Shown: positions 17,801-25,416 of the stretch, in pieces
Position numbering within the stretch: the stretch's first letter is position 1
Layout: every line of letters starts with the position of its first letter
Assembly (NCBI GenBank): GCA_019359035.1
Contig: JAHHIC010000002.1
Coordinates: 1-35,786, forward strand
DNA: 35,786 bases
Reading direction: 5' to 3'
DNA from: Scytonematopsis contorta HA4267-MV1
GTDB taxonomy: Bacteria > Cyanobacteriota > Cyanobacteriia > Cyanobacteriales > Nostocaceae
Position numbers and translations under genes: made by a program
The notes under the pieces: generated by a model
Seen by the model: the letters and a program-made list of their open reading frames with translations, nothing else
The model's database searches: none
What the model was told of the DNA's origin: nothing

Positions 17801-19439
17801 AGACTTGACCTCCATCACCTCCATCATTTCCATCACCTTCACTACGACTATTATTACTACCAATATTACCACTGCCACCGAGTGAGGTGATATTTCCTGT
17901 TTTTATACCTTCAGAACCAGCCGTAAGTCTTATGTTTCCAGCATCGCCACCAGCGCCAGTACCGCCAATGTAATCCTTTATCGCATCATTGCCAATACCA
18001 CCCATGCCACCTGTCGATGTGATATTTCCTGTGGTGATACCACCGGAATTAGCAGTTAATGTTATCTGACCACCTGCACCACCCCGACCACCTGCACCTC
18101 CATGATAACCAATGTTATTATCACTCCGAGTAAATTTTGCTACACCTCCATGACCGCCCTCACCTCCTGTAGTATTAATATCTCTTGCGACGATACTTTC
18201 GGAAGCTGTTAATGTAATTAAACCGCCTGTACCACCTTTACCACCTGTACCATTTGTATCACCTGCAATGTTATTATTCCCAGATGACCGATTAGAATTG
18301 TCTATTCCAGTATCACCTTTACCACCAGTGGCAATAATATTTCCTGTCTGAATACTTCCAGTCGTCGCTGTTAGTAAGACTTGACCTCCATTTCCACCCG
18401 CTTTACCAGATGCATTTGAATTATTATCGGAATTTTGAGGGTTATTTTCTCCAGGTTTACCATTAGCATCTATGTTACCTGTGGTAATGCTTGCCGCCCG
18501 AACATTTACAATGCCACCATTTAGGTTAGATTCAGTACCCGATACGCTAATTTTACCAGTTAACACCGCACTCTCTGGTTTTGCGATCGCTCCCTCAACA
18601 TTACTAACTTTGCCATCTGTCAGTAATTCTGGCAAAGAAACAATAGGTAAAGTCCAAGTATTTGGTTGACTGCTATTTGCATTTAAAGGCTCAATTTCCA
18701 AACTCAGCACATTTCCCGGTTGGCTGATGCGTACCAAATTCTTCCCAGGTACAGCTGCCACATTAATCTGCCCTGCTGGTGCAGATAAATCCCCCGTACT
18801 AACAACCGTCCCAGCAAGAAAAGTCAAATTTTGACCATCTTTTACCGACAAATTACCAAAGTTGGCAATACTACCTGGTTGTGCCATCGTAAAAGCAAAC
18901 GAAGTCGGGCTGCCCACAAGCGCAGCATAATCATTATTACCAGTAGCATTAAACCAACCAGAACCAAAACCAATACCGTTTGCAGTAGTAGCAGTAAAAT
19001 TAGCAAGTACATTCAAACTGGCATTCTGGCCAAAAATAATACCCGACGGATTCATCAAGAACAGATTGGAATTGCCCTGTGTTACTTTAATTAAACCATT
19101 GATAACCGACGGGTCGCCACCAACTACTCGCCCTAAAATGTTTTGAATACGAGAGTTAGAAATAAAGTTAGCAACCTGGCTTTCCGTTAAACCAAATTTT
19201 TCAAAACTGTGAAATAGATTGAGATTATCTCTAGAAATCTGTCCCCCGGTAATATTCAATGTGTTGCCATTAGGGGTAACAATAGTTCCCGTACCATCTG
19301 CTGCTGGGATGATGCTTTGTGCAAGTACCTTGACCACACCAATACTTGCTGAAAGCGGAAAAGACACCAAAATTAGGCTTGTGATTTCTGCTACTAATTT
19401 CCCGACTTTAAGATAGATACGAGATGGAATACCTTGCAT
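14826..19439 (-). CDS. TpsA1: filamentous-haemagglutinin-type exoprotein with C-terminal CHAT protease
   Basis: A 1537-residue secreted protein. It has a long signal peptide (about 1-40, ending VVKVLAQS), then the TPS secretion domain (haemagglutination activity type, about 42-290) with LFHSFEKFGL and the NPSGIIFG motif near 130. A Gly/Asn-rich beta-helix about 290-1090 follows, with repeats such as ITLTANSGGITTGNITS and GGNGGNGG. A CHAT domain covers about 1125-1537, with predicted catalytic His1372 (HLSTHG) and Cys1417 (LSACETA). It should be exported by a TpsB pore and expose a caspase-like protease at the surface. GGGGAAG precedes the ATG. Its own tpsB1 is broken, so export may rely on tpsB2. 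The C-terminus PYFWSGFTMIGSPW is the usual end of CHAT proteins. Confidence 0.92.
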   Translation of the reverse strand: MQGIPSRIYLKVGKLVAEITSLILVSFPLSASIGVVKVLAQSIIPAADGTGTIVTPNGNTLNITGGQISRDNLNLFHSFEKFGLTESQVANFISNSRIQNILGRVVGGDPSVINGLIKVTQGNSNLFLMNPSGIIFGQNASLNVLANFTATTANGIGFGSGWFNATGNNDYAALVGSPTSFAFTMAQPGSIANFGNLSVKDGQNLTFLAGTVVSTGDLSAPAGQINVAAVPGKNLVRISQPGNVLSLEIEPLNANSSQPNTWTLPIVSLPELLTDGKVSNVEGAIAKPESAVLTGKISVSGTESNLNGGIVNVRAASITTGNIDANGKPGENNPQNSDNNSNASGKAGGNGGQVLLTATTGSIQTGNIIATGGKGDTGIDNSNRSSGNNNIAGDTNGTGGKGGTGGLITLTASESIVARDINTTGGEGGHGGVAKFTRSDNNIGYHGGAGGRGGAGGQITLTANSGGITTGNITSTGGMGGIGNDAIKDYIGGTGAGGDAGNIRLTAGSEGIKTGNITSLGGSGNIGSNNSRSEGDGNDGGDGGQVLLTATAGSIETGNIIATGGKGNTGVYSFSRSQDNNNIAGNISGVGGRGGTGGSITLTASESIVTGDISTTGGQGGRGGIAEGTSGYPNYFSRVDGGAGGQGGAGGKITLTANSGGITTGNITSTGGMGGAGNYVYNFGIGGIGGHGGNAGNIRLTAGFEGIKTANITSNGGDGNTGGNGGGGGGGNGGNGGNGGNGGQIWLKVASQGIITGNISAIGGSGNTGGNGGNSGNYAGTAGKGGNGGNGGNGGQIWLKVASQGIITGNISATGGSGNTGGDGGGSTNFNRVGNGGNGGNGGNGNQVELEANLGDITTTNIFTIAGNAGNGGKGAITISPGIESGADGSGGTLGTNSGSLSLRGKAITTGNLDTSALNGGDIRIQSTSQIRTQGITAKGFAGRGGNVTLDPPGDVQVGFIDTRGTTQGGNVDITTGHFFRATGLIPGTQDSISTIDTSGGGGGSIRILQGGGMNDTPFIVGNPSVANNVNTNGTLGNITTSSNTLFTGESFTDNLARGNIQVGTSKTPPRGSKLSQQQSQDLLSCTDGGISELEGKLIREYQQHLGYDLAGKNLVESCQTLHNIQLETGVKPAIIYVTFVPQLEDKNSKINGFLTKGEQNPNDQLAIILITAKGRPIYQRITADNKPVTRKEVEKIAEEFKEAVSDPSQVNSDTKKYQKYAQQLFKWIILPIEKDYLERQKINNLTFILDAKLRSVPIAAMQDERLANCQDKKYEKTKQKEKGYCGFIIEKYSVGLMPSLSLTDTRYLPVNKAKVLAMGSSRQLPAASKELEIIIKTLGWGDNFFLDKDFTRENLENKRKKFEYGIVHLSTHGKFQDGKPNESYIELGENKRLGLNDIRTLGLDSPTPVELLVLSACETAKGDKEGREAELGFGGLATQAGVKSVLAGLWFVSADGALGLTTEFYQQLKTARIKSEALRQAQLAMLRGDVRIENKETLVWLDGNKPQREPLGLKVDYNDLSHPYFWSGFTMIGSPW
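17001..17312 (-). repeat. Tandem 156-bp repeat within tpsA1
   Basis: Two near-identical units of 52 codons (17001 and 17157) encode GNISA-GGSGNTGG-type segments. Each is followed by runs of a 9-nt CCACCATTA unit (Gly-Gly-Asn). Unit length is a multiple of three, so copy number can change without frameshift. Confidence 0.8.
17300..18460 (-). repeat. Two about 580-bp tandem units within tpsA1
   Basis: The block beginning near 17300 repeats near 17882. Matching landmarks are 17431/18013 (same sequence around TTTCCTGTGGTGATACCACC) and the SIQTGN/SIETGN segments near 18340/17760. This is internal duplication of the beta-helix. Confidence 0.7.
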
Positions 19440-19709
19440 AGCAATTAACTTCCCCAGCTTATAGTGTTATCTATAAAACATCACAACTAAATAAAAATAC
19501 TAGTTTATAGTAAGCGCTTAACTGCTTGCCATAAGCTAGATTTCACAAAAAAATTAGAATTGTGAATATGTTTTAATTTGAATATAGCGGTTCTTTGTTG
19601 AGTGAGGTACACAGGAAAAGATAAAACTCTTGTGGGGTGGGCATCGCAAGCCCCACCTGATATGCTTAACCCAAACGGTAATCGCTATAAACATAATCAT
19701 GCAGCTAAC
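19440..19709. repeat. Intergenic region with a cyanobacterial-type GGTGGGC repeat
   Basis: 270 bp between tpsA1 and DUF928-1. The segment from about 19584 (ATAGCGGTTC) to 19658 (GTGGGGTGGGCAT...CCCCAC) resembles 25065-25123, which carries the same ATAGCGGTTC start and a GGGC-rich hairpin. It looks like a dispersed intergenic hairpin repeat. No clear promoter was picked out. Confidence 0.5.
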
Positions 19710-20516
19710 TTAATTGGCAATCTGTTCGCCTGCAAGATTGTCTAAGTGGACTGTCCGTAGTAGAGTCTGCCAATTGGTATTCGTCTGAGCGTCTCTAGGA
19801 TTGGCCTTACGCAGACTGGCGAAAGCTGTTACCGCATCGTACCAAAATCCTTCTCTAGCATAAATAGCTGCTTTTTGACTTGGTGTTGCATTTCTTAACT
19901 GATTCGCTAAAACTGGACTTGGTTGTACCCGCGTCACTGCAGTACTGACAAACTGATTCGCAGATGCATTATCAGGGTCGCAACGAACAACAAACTGCCA
20001 TAAGTAAGCTTGATTAGGCTTGAGAGTTTTACCTACTGGTAAACGTACACCAACTACCCCTGGAGATGTTCCATTTACAGTCACGACAGTTGTTAAAACT
20101 TTATCGCCATTGGCTTGTGTTTCTTGTAATCTTAATTCACCTGGACGGCTGGCACTTAAAGAGTAGGGAACGTAAACCCAAAAAGTGGGACGTTCATCTA
20201 TTGTTTGTCCCCAAAGATAATCCTCACCGTTTGCAAGTCTATATGTTGCTATTAAAGCAGTAAGTGGTGTAGTCACATCTGGACAGTTACCACCTTTACG
20301 TTTTCCTCCCTTTACCGTTCCAGAAAGAGTACCTGTTTTGGGTGCTGGTGGCAGTTTTATCTGTACTGTAGTTACGGATTTACGAGCATTGTTCCGAATT
20401 GGTTTAGCCTGCCGTGCCAATATTTGGGGAGAATAACTGATAAAGCTGGCAACTAAAAAAACAACACTCAAACCAATTGCTTTGTAATTAAAAGGAAAGT
20501 TTACTCTGTTCATCAT
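19710..20516 (-). CDS. DUF928 secreted protein (copy 1)
   Basis: A 268-residue protein with an N-terminal membrane or signal segment (about 13-34) followed by a basic linker. The DUF928 core follows: NCPDVTTPLTALI, then RPTFWVYVPY, then PGVVGVRLP and AYLWQFVVRCDPDN. The conserved helical end is KAAIYAREGFWYDAVTAFASLRKANP. Two Cys (NCPD and RCDP) are the usual pair for the family and may be disulphide-bonded in the periplasm. The function of DUF928 is unknown. Its repeated placement beside FHA-CHAT genes, here and at 34643, argues for a role with them, perhaps as a periplasmic chaperone or inhibitor; that is inference. Copy 5 of the 39-nt motif lies 65 nt upstream. Confidence 0.9.
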   Translation of the reverse strand: MMNRVNFPFNYKAIGLSVVFLVASFISYSPQILARQAKPIRNNARKSVTTVQIKLPPAPKTGTLSGTVKGGKRKGGNCPDVTTPLTALIATYRLANGEDYLWGQTIDERPTFWVYVPYSLSASRPGELRLQETQANGDKVLTTVVTVNGTSPGVVGVRLPVGKTLKPNQAYLWQFVVRCDPDNASANQFVSTAVTRVQPSPVLANQLRNATPSQKAAIYAREGFWYDAVTAFASLRKANPRDAQTNTNWQTLLRTVHLDNLAGEQIAN

Positions 20517-20581
20517 TTCAGTTGAGATTTTTAAGTAATTAAATGTGTTAAGAAGTACCTTATGAAGAGTTACCTGTGACG

Positions 20582-20620
20582 CTCTGTTGACTTATGCCGC
20601 TAAACACAAAACTTTATTCA
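20582..20620 (-). promoter_or_regulatory. Copy 5 of the 39-nt upstream motif (before DUF928-1)
   Basis: It reads TTGAATAAAG, then TAGCGGCATAAGTCAACAGAG on the minus strand, a strong match. The proximal end is 65 nt from the start at 20516. Confidence 0.65.
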
Positions 20621-20696
20621 AACAAAATAAAAGATTTCTATTCTTTAACAGAATCTACAACTTTAACTATGGTAACTCTCGATTACATGATGTGAA

Positions 20697-23063
20697 TTAA
20701 GCCGATAGAATGGCAATAGGTGATGCTTGATTTTGGTATTGTTTAGCCTGAAACGAAACATAAATTACTAATCCCGCACTTGTCATTACCAAAGCGATTG
20801 CGGATGGAAGCAGTGGGACCCAAACAACTTCCGTCAGAATAAGAGTAAAACAGACCCCAGCCAATATAATGAGTACTGTTGTGACACCAATTAGTAAGCG
20901 AGGTATTGAATTACACCGCCATGCGAGCATACCTCCAGCTAACGACCATGCGAAAATCCAGACAACATCGCTCCAGAACGGCCAAACAGATAACAACTTA
21001 CGACCATCTTCAACTGCACTAATTATTTGGCTGGTCATCTGTGCGTTGACTGCGACACCTGGTATATCTTCCCCGTAGGGAGTTAAATGGCGGTCGCCAT
21101 TATCATCTGCTCCTATTAGAATAATGCGACCCTCAATAGATTTACGGTTAACCCTATTGTATAAAATATCTGTGATAGTCACAGAAAAACCTGCATATAA
21201 AGGTTGTCGATAATTGAGCAATATTTGATAGCCTTTGTCATTGAACTGTTGGTAGCCGCCGTTGTAGCGTCGCAACCGTTTAAAGATAACAGAGCCTATT
21301 TGCCATTCTTGTTGGGAATTTAGCTTAATCGCGTACCCCTTGTCAGATAAAAATTTAGCCGCTAATAGGAAGCTAAAAGCATACTCTGTAGGACAAATGT
21401 TTTGAGGTCGTAAATTCATCGATAATATCTGACGACGAACTATTTTATCCTCCTTCCCTGTTGCTAAATCATTAAACCCAACATGTTCGTTACGTATACC
21501 AGGAGGTACAGGATAACCACCAGTACCTTGCTCGTTAGGATATCCACATATAGCGATAGTGCTATCGCTCTGTTGAAAATATTTCTGTAGTTCTTGTGTT
21601 CCTGGAGGTTGTGGTAAATCTCGATAAAGGTCTAGACCAATTACCGCTGGTTTATATTGCTCCAGTTTTTTCAGGGCTTGCAGCAATGTTTCGTCATACA
21701 CAAAGCCCTGCTTTAATGTTTGTAAATCTTCATCTGTCACCCTCACAATTAATAATCGGGGGTCTAAACCTTCTCCTCCTTCTGGTCGCAAACGTAACAT
21801 TTGGTCAAAAGCTTCCAACTCCAAAGGCTGCAACATCCCCAACGACCTCACTCCCACAACCAAACTCGTAACCGCCAAACTAGCTGCAAAAACCGCACGC
21901 AGTTTCAGCCGACGACGCTGGTTTTGTACCCAATCTTTCGACTTTTCCAACCAATCTTTCCAACTTGGCGGTGCTTCGGGAGAATTTTGATAAATAACTG
22001 GTAGCCAAGTTGCACAAGGAAACTCATTTTCCAGCCCTTCCAACTTTCCACGCGCTTCTTTAACTGCACAATAAAGAGACTCACCGCGATAAAAAGCTTC
22101 CAGAAAATATTTTAAAAAGGTTTGTGCTACTTTATCAGGTACAGGCTCGCGCATGACAATAATTTGAGGAATAGATAATTCTGCCAAAGAATGCGCCAAA
22201 CCCAACCCATCACAAGAATTAAAAATCGCTAACTTTAAACCATTCTCAACAGCTTTTTTTAAAGACTGCTTCAATTCTTTAATCGTTAAACAATCATGTT
22301 CATTAATCTTTATCCACCCATTTTCCCCATTAATTTCGCTCGAACTATGCCCAGCATAAAAAAGAATATCCCATCCTTGTTCAGCCCATAAATATTCCGT
22401 CAATTCTTGACGCTTTGGTTCTTCTAAGAATTTTACATCCGCACCAAGAAGCTGCTTTTTTAGTAAATCAGCATCAGCTTGGGTATTAATTCCCGTACTG
22501 TCCCCCAAAATAGCTAAAATTCTTATCTTCGGCTTAGGAAATATTTGCCCAACTGTTTCAAAAACAGTTGGAATTACAGCAACTTCAGTTTTATTATAAG
22601 GCTCTAATAAATTCCAGAGATGCCAAGGTAAACGCTGCATTTGCACGTCATCTGTCTTGACAAGCAACCGCATCTCATCTGATGCTGAAACTTTCTGAAT
22701 CAATTTCTCCCTTAACAGACGTAACTCATCAGAATTTAACCAATTATTTAAATTATCTCGCAATACCCCAGCTGCGAGATTACAATCTTCCAAAAACGAA
22801 CCGCGAGTTTTTTGTTGTGGCTTTTTTGATAAACGGTACTCCGAATTTAATTGCTCCTGCTTTTTTGACGCACGGTATAACGTCTCTAAACTGAGGTAAG
22901 CCGAATGCCAATCTTGATAATTTCTGAGAATATTAGAGTCTGGTGGTAGCTTTCCCCTGATTTCTACTGAAGGATTTTTCCCCTCTTCTCCTATTTGTAA
23001 CTTTACCGGAAATCCGTGTTCAAAGTTTCCTTCACCAAGTTCAAAGATAACTAATTTACCCAC
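20697..23063 (-). CDS. CHAT-CHASE2 membrane sensor protein
   Basis: A 788-residue protein. The N-terminal ~375 residues end in a CHAT domain with predicted His238 (LFYAGHSS) and Cys284 (FNSCDGLG). There is a membrane segment near 390-410 (AASLAVTSLVVGV), then an extracytoplasmic CHASE2 sensor about 420-690 (LLIVRVTDEDLQ, AVIGLDLYRDLP, GFNDLATGKEDKIVRRQ), then three membrane segments to about 775. CHASE2 is a periplasmic sensing module usually attached to kinases, cyclases or CHAT domains. This layout would couple an envelope signal to cytosolic proteolysis. Start is GTG, supported by GAGG 8 nt upstream. It is 111 nt after the DUF1822 gene on the same strand and is likely co-transcribed with DUF1822 and the sigma-like gene. 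Confidence 0.92.
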   Translation of the reverse strand: MGKLVIFELGEGNFEHGFPVKLQIGEEGKNPSVEIRGKLPPDSNILRNYQDWHSAYLSLETLYRASKKQEQLNSEYRLSKKPQQKTRGSFLEDCNLAAGVLRDNLNNWLNSDELRLLREKLIQKVSASDEMRLLVKTDDVQMQRLPWHLWNLLEPYNKTEVAVIPTVFETVGQIFPKPKIRILAILGDSTGINTQADADLLKKQLLGADVKFLEEPKRQELTEYLWAEQGWDILFYAGHSSSEINGENGWIKINEHDCLTIKELKQSLKKAVENGLKLAIFNSCDGLGLAHSLAELSIPQIIVMREPVPDKVAQTFLKYFLEAFYRGESLYCAVKEARGKLEGLENEFPCATWLPVIYQNSPEAPPSWKDWLEKSKDWVQNQRRRLKLRAVFAASLAVTSLVVGVRSLGMLQPLELEAFDQMLRLRPEGGEGLDPRLLIVRVTDEDLQTLKQGFVYDETLLQALKKLEQYKPAVIGLDLYRDLPQPPGTQELQKYFQQSDSTIAICGYPNEQGTGGYPVPPGIRNEHVGFNDLATGKEDKIVRRQILSMNLRPQNICPTEYAFSFLLAAKFLSDKGYAIKLNSQQEWQIGSVIFKRLRRYNGGYQQFNDKGYQILLNYRQPLYAGFSVTITDILYNRVNRKSIEGRIILIGADDNGDRHLTPYGEDIPGVAVNAQMTSQIISAVEDGRKLLSVWPFWSDVVWIFAWSLAGGMLAWRCNSIPRLLIGVTTVLIILAGVCFTLILTEVVWVPLLPSAIALVMTSAGLVIYVSFQAKQYQNQASPIAILSA

Positions 23064-23174
23064 TTTGATTCCTCAAGGCTTTTATCGGATTTTGATTTTC
23101 GATAGCTTAACCCGTTGATGACGAGGATTTGAGAAAATTGTGTATTCTCTATCACACTCAAAAATTGATGTTGA

Positions 23175-24194
23175 TTATATAACAAAATCCTCAATTATAC
23201 TATTACCATCAAGTGCCACCTTAATACTAAATTTTTCACCAGAATGACCGCCTATCGGCAATTGAAGGTAATTATCTCCAGGTTCAGCTTGAGTTTCATT
23301 AAAAATAGCACCAGATTCTTCCAATACCATCAATTGCAAACCATTAGGGAGTGATTCGCTAGTAGCAGAAACTACCTTAATTACAATATTTGTTTCTTGC
23401 GTTTCTATTGTAGATGTAGAATCATCCGGCGTAATTAAAATCGCCAAAAGTACAGAAAAATTCCCCCGCAGAGTCTGCAAATGAATAACCTTACCACCAC
23501 CTGTACTATTAGCTTTGATGGAAGTTGCATCAAAAATAGAAGCTAATTTGTCGGTACTTCTAAAAGCGGAAGCTAGCCTTAATTCCCCTGATGAACTAAG
23601 CAAGGAGTCAATAGTTTGCCAACCTGCATCAAACACATTTGCTAACCATTGGCTGAGGTTTTGCAGTTGCTTGGTAGCATCCACTAGAGTTGGTACAGCA
23701 TCAACCGGCAATAATTGATGATTCAAATGCCCTAGTAAACTTTGCAGTGGTTGAAATTGATTAAGGGATATTTCCTCACCTTCAACATTTTGAGTAAAAC
23801 CCAACAGTGCAGCTTCTGATAATTCCTCATCCATTTGCACCGCAATATAACCAACCCTATCATCCCAAACTTCCACTGGTACATGGCAGCTTTGCTCGCG
23901 TGCCTTTACTGGTCGGCATTCCAAACGCCCTACCCCTGTAACAAGTAAATCAGCAATATCATTCCATAGAAGCATAAACGGCTTGCGGCTATAACTTGCA
24001 GCAATATCCGTAGGAATATCCATCATCCGCAAGTAATTGTTAACAACTGACACAGCTAAAGTATTTAATCTTACTTGTTCAGCTTTTTGCGGTGTTGGTT
24101 GTCCCTCAGCTAAACGACGAGCAACTGCACGTGCTTCCTCAGTGATGGGTAACACAACAGTACTTTCATATATTTCACTACCGATTCCAGCCAT
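23175..24194 (-). CDS. DUF1822 family protein
   Basis: A 339-residue soluble protein of the cyanobacterial DUF1822 family. The recognisable block runs from KAEQVRLNTLAVSVVNNYLR through WNDIADLLVTGVGRLECRPV and VEVWDDRVGYIAVQMDEE, followed by a helical region (FQPLQSLLGHLNHQL) and a C-terminal beta-rich part (LQMLVEESGAIF-like strands). I choose ATG at 24194 rather than the TTG two codons upstream because AAGGAG sits 6 nt before it. It starts 23 nt after the sigma-like gene, so the two form an operon. Function is unknown. DUF1822 genes are known to me as frequent neighbours of this sigma-like factor and of CHASE2-CHAT genes. Confidence 0.9.
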   Translation of the reverse strand: MAGIGSEIYESTVVLPITEEARAVARRLAEGQPTPQKAEQVRLNTLAVSVVNNYLRMMDIPTDIAASYSRKPFMLLWNDIADLLVTGVGRLECRPVKAREQSCHVPVEVWDDRVGYIAVQMDEELSEAALLGFTQNVEGEEISLNQFQPLQSLLGHLNHQLLPVDAVPTLVDATKQLQNLSQWLANVFDAGWQTIDSLLSSSGELRLASAFRSTDKLASIFDATSIKANSTGGGKVIHLQTLRGNFSVLLAILITPDDSTSTIETQETNIVIKVVSATSESLPNGLQLMVLEESGAIFNETQAEPGDNYLQLPIGGHSGEKFSIKVALDGNSIIEDFVI

Positions 24195-24217
24195 GACCAA
24201 CTCCTTATTAAATTAAT

Positions 24218-24958
24218 TTATAAATACCCTTGTGACTCTCCAAACTTTTGCAAGCACGGGAGGCATTTTCGCTGATAAAACGTGCTTAAAGTCGCTAATG
24301 GAACATTAAACTCTTCTGCTATTTTTTTCCAGGGCATCTCTGGAGGCAACCTGCGTAAAATAACTGCTTGGCAGGTAATTTCCGGGTGCCCTTTAACATG
24401 AATACAGCGTAACTCACCCGTTGGGTCTGTTTCCACCCACTCCGTGGTTGATTCCAACATCGAAGGAACATGAACAGGTGCGGGGACAAATTCCAATGGG
24501 TCAATTACATCACCCGTATTTGAAAATGTCGGAGGTTCAATAATCTCCAATTCCTTTTGTTTCCTACCCCAAAATTTCTTCAATTCAAACTTTAAATAAC
24601 CATTTAGCCAAGTAATTACACTACTTTGTTCGGAGTCAAATTTTTCACCTGTCGTTGCTTCACAAAGGTTGCGACAAAAATAAAGCCAAGTACGCTGTAA
24701 CGCATCCCCATAATACGGAGAACTTTCTTTCCAGAGTTTACGCTGAATACGTTTAACAATCTCCGTCATCCCCCTTTGGCGTTTAAAGCTACCACGTGGT
24801 TGCTGACAGGTATCTTGTATTAATTGATTCAGGTCTTCATTAAATTTGTCCATAACACCCCGGTTAGGCAAAAACACAGTCTTTAAGGTATCACAAACCA
24901 CAATATTAACTCCATCACCATCATTCAAGATAAACTTTTGTATATTTCGCACAAGCAT
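24218..24958 (-). CDS. Sigma-70-family-like transcription factor
   Basis: A 246-residue protein of a cyanobacterial sigma-70-like family. It has a region-2-like helix set (YYGDALQRTWLYFCRNLCEATTG, SSVITWLNGYLKFELKKFW), an acidic/proline linker, and a region-4-like helix-turn-helix at the C-terminus (LPPEMPWKKIAEEFNV, LATLSTFYQRKC), ending KFGESQGYL as in its relatives. Family members usually start near MDKFNEDLNQLIQ, so ATG at 24853 may be the true start; the 35 extra N-terminal residues are unusual. Neither ATG has a strong Shine-Dalgarno sequence. Copy 6 of the 39-nt motif lies 51 nt before the first ATG, so the factor could control its own operon and the other motif-bearing genes. That is a testable inference. 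Confidence 0.82.
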   Translation of the reverse strand: MLVRNIQKFILNDGDGVNIVVCDTLKTVFLPNRGVMDKFNEDLNQLIQDTCQQPRGSFKRQRGMTEIVKRIQRKLWKESSPYYGDALQRTWLYFCRNLCEATTGEKFDSEQSSVITWLNGYLKFELKKFWGRKQKELEIIEPPTFSNTGDVIDPLEFVPAPVHVPSMLESTTEWVETDPTGELRCIHVKGHPEITCQAVILRRLPPEMPWKKIAEEFNVPLATLSTFYQRKCLPCLQKFGESQGYL

Positions 24959-25009
24959 TAGGTGCAGAATATTTTAGTTTTTTTGTTCTTTATTAGTAGA
25001 ACTGCTACT

Positions 25010-25048
25010 CTCTGTATATCTATGCCGCGAAGTTTGACGTTTTATTCA
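25010..25048 (-). promoter_or_regulatory. Copy 6 of the 39-nt upstream motif (before the sigma-like gene)
   Basis: It reads TTGAATAAAA, then CTTCGCGGCATAGATATA and CAGAG on the minus strand, the closest to the consensus. The proximal end is 51 nt from the ATG at 24958. Confidence 0.68.
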
Positions 25049-25416
25049 AAATAAGGGATTTTTTATAGCGGTTCCTGGTCTGATGAAGTATAACCGGGCG
25101 GGCAGGATGCCCACCCCACAATATTTTTACTAACTTAATTTGTAATTTATTTAACTGAGAAAGGTTATACAATACTCTCTGGAAAGCTGATAAAAAATAA
25201 GTTGCGACATTAAAACTCTATTTGGATTTATAGCTATATACTTGAGCATCGCACTACAGATTATTAAAATACTATAATAAATTCCTTGCCTGTTATTTAT
25301 GATACTTGCTAAGTAAGTAATAATTATTATAATACTTTACCAAGTATCAATCGATATCAACGTTTTTAATTTAAAGTTTTCTTTTTGACACCAAATAAAA
25401 ATATAGGAGTAGCCGC
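25049..25416. other. Intergenic region before tpsB2 with a hairpin repeat
   Basis: 368 bp with no gene. A dispersed-type repeat at 25065-25123 starts ATAGCGGTTC and contains a GGGC-aggat-GCCC hairpin; it is related to 19584-19658. The remainder is very AT-rich. The tpsB2 ATG is preceded by AGGAG 8 nt upstream. No copy of the 39-nt motif faces tpsB2. Confidence 0.5.
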
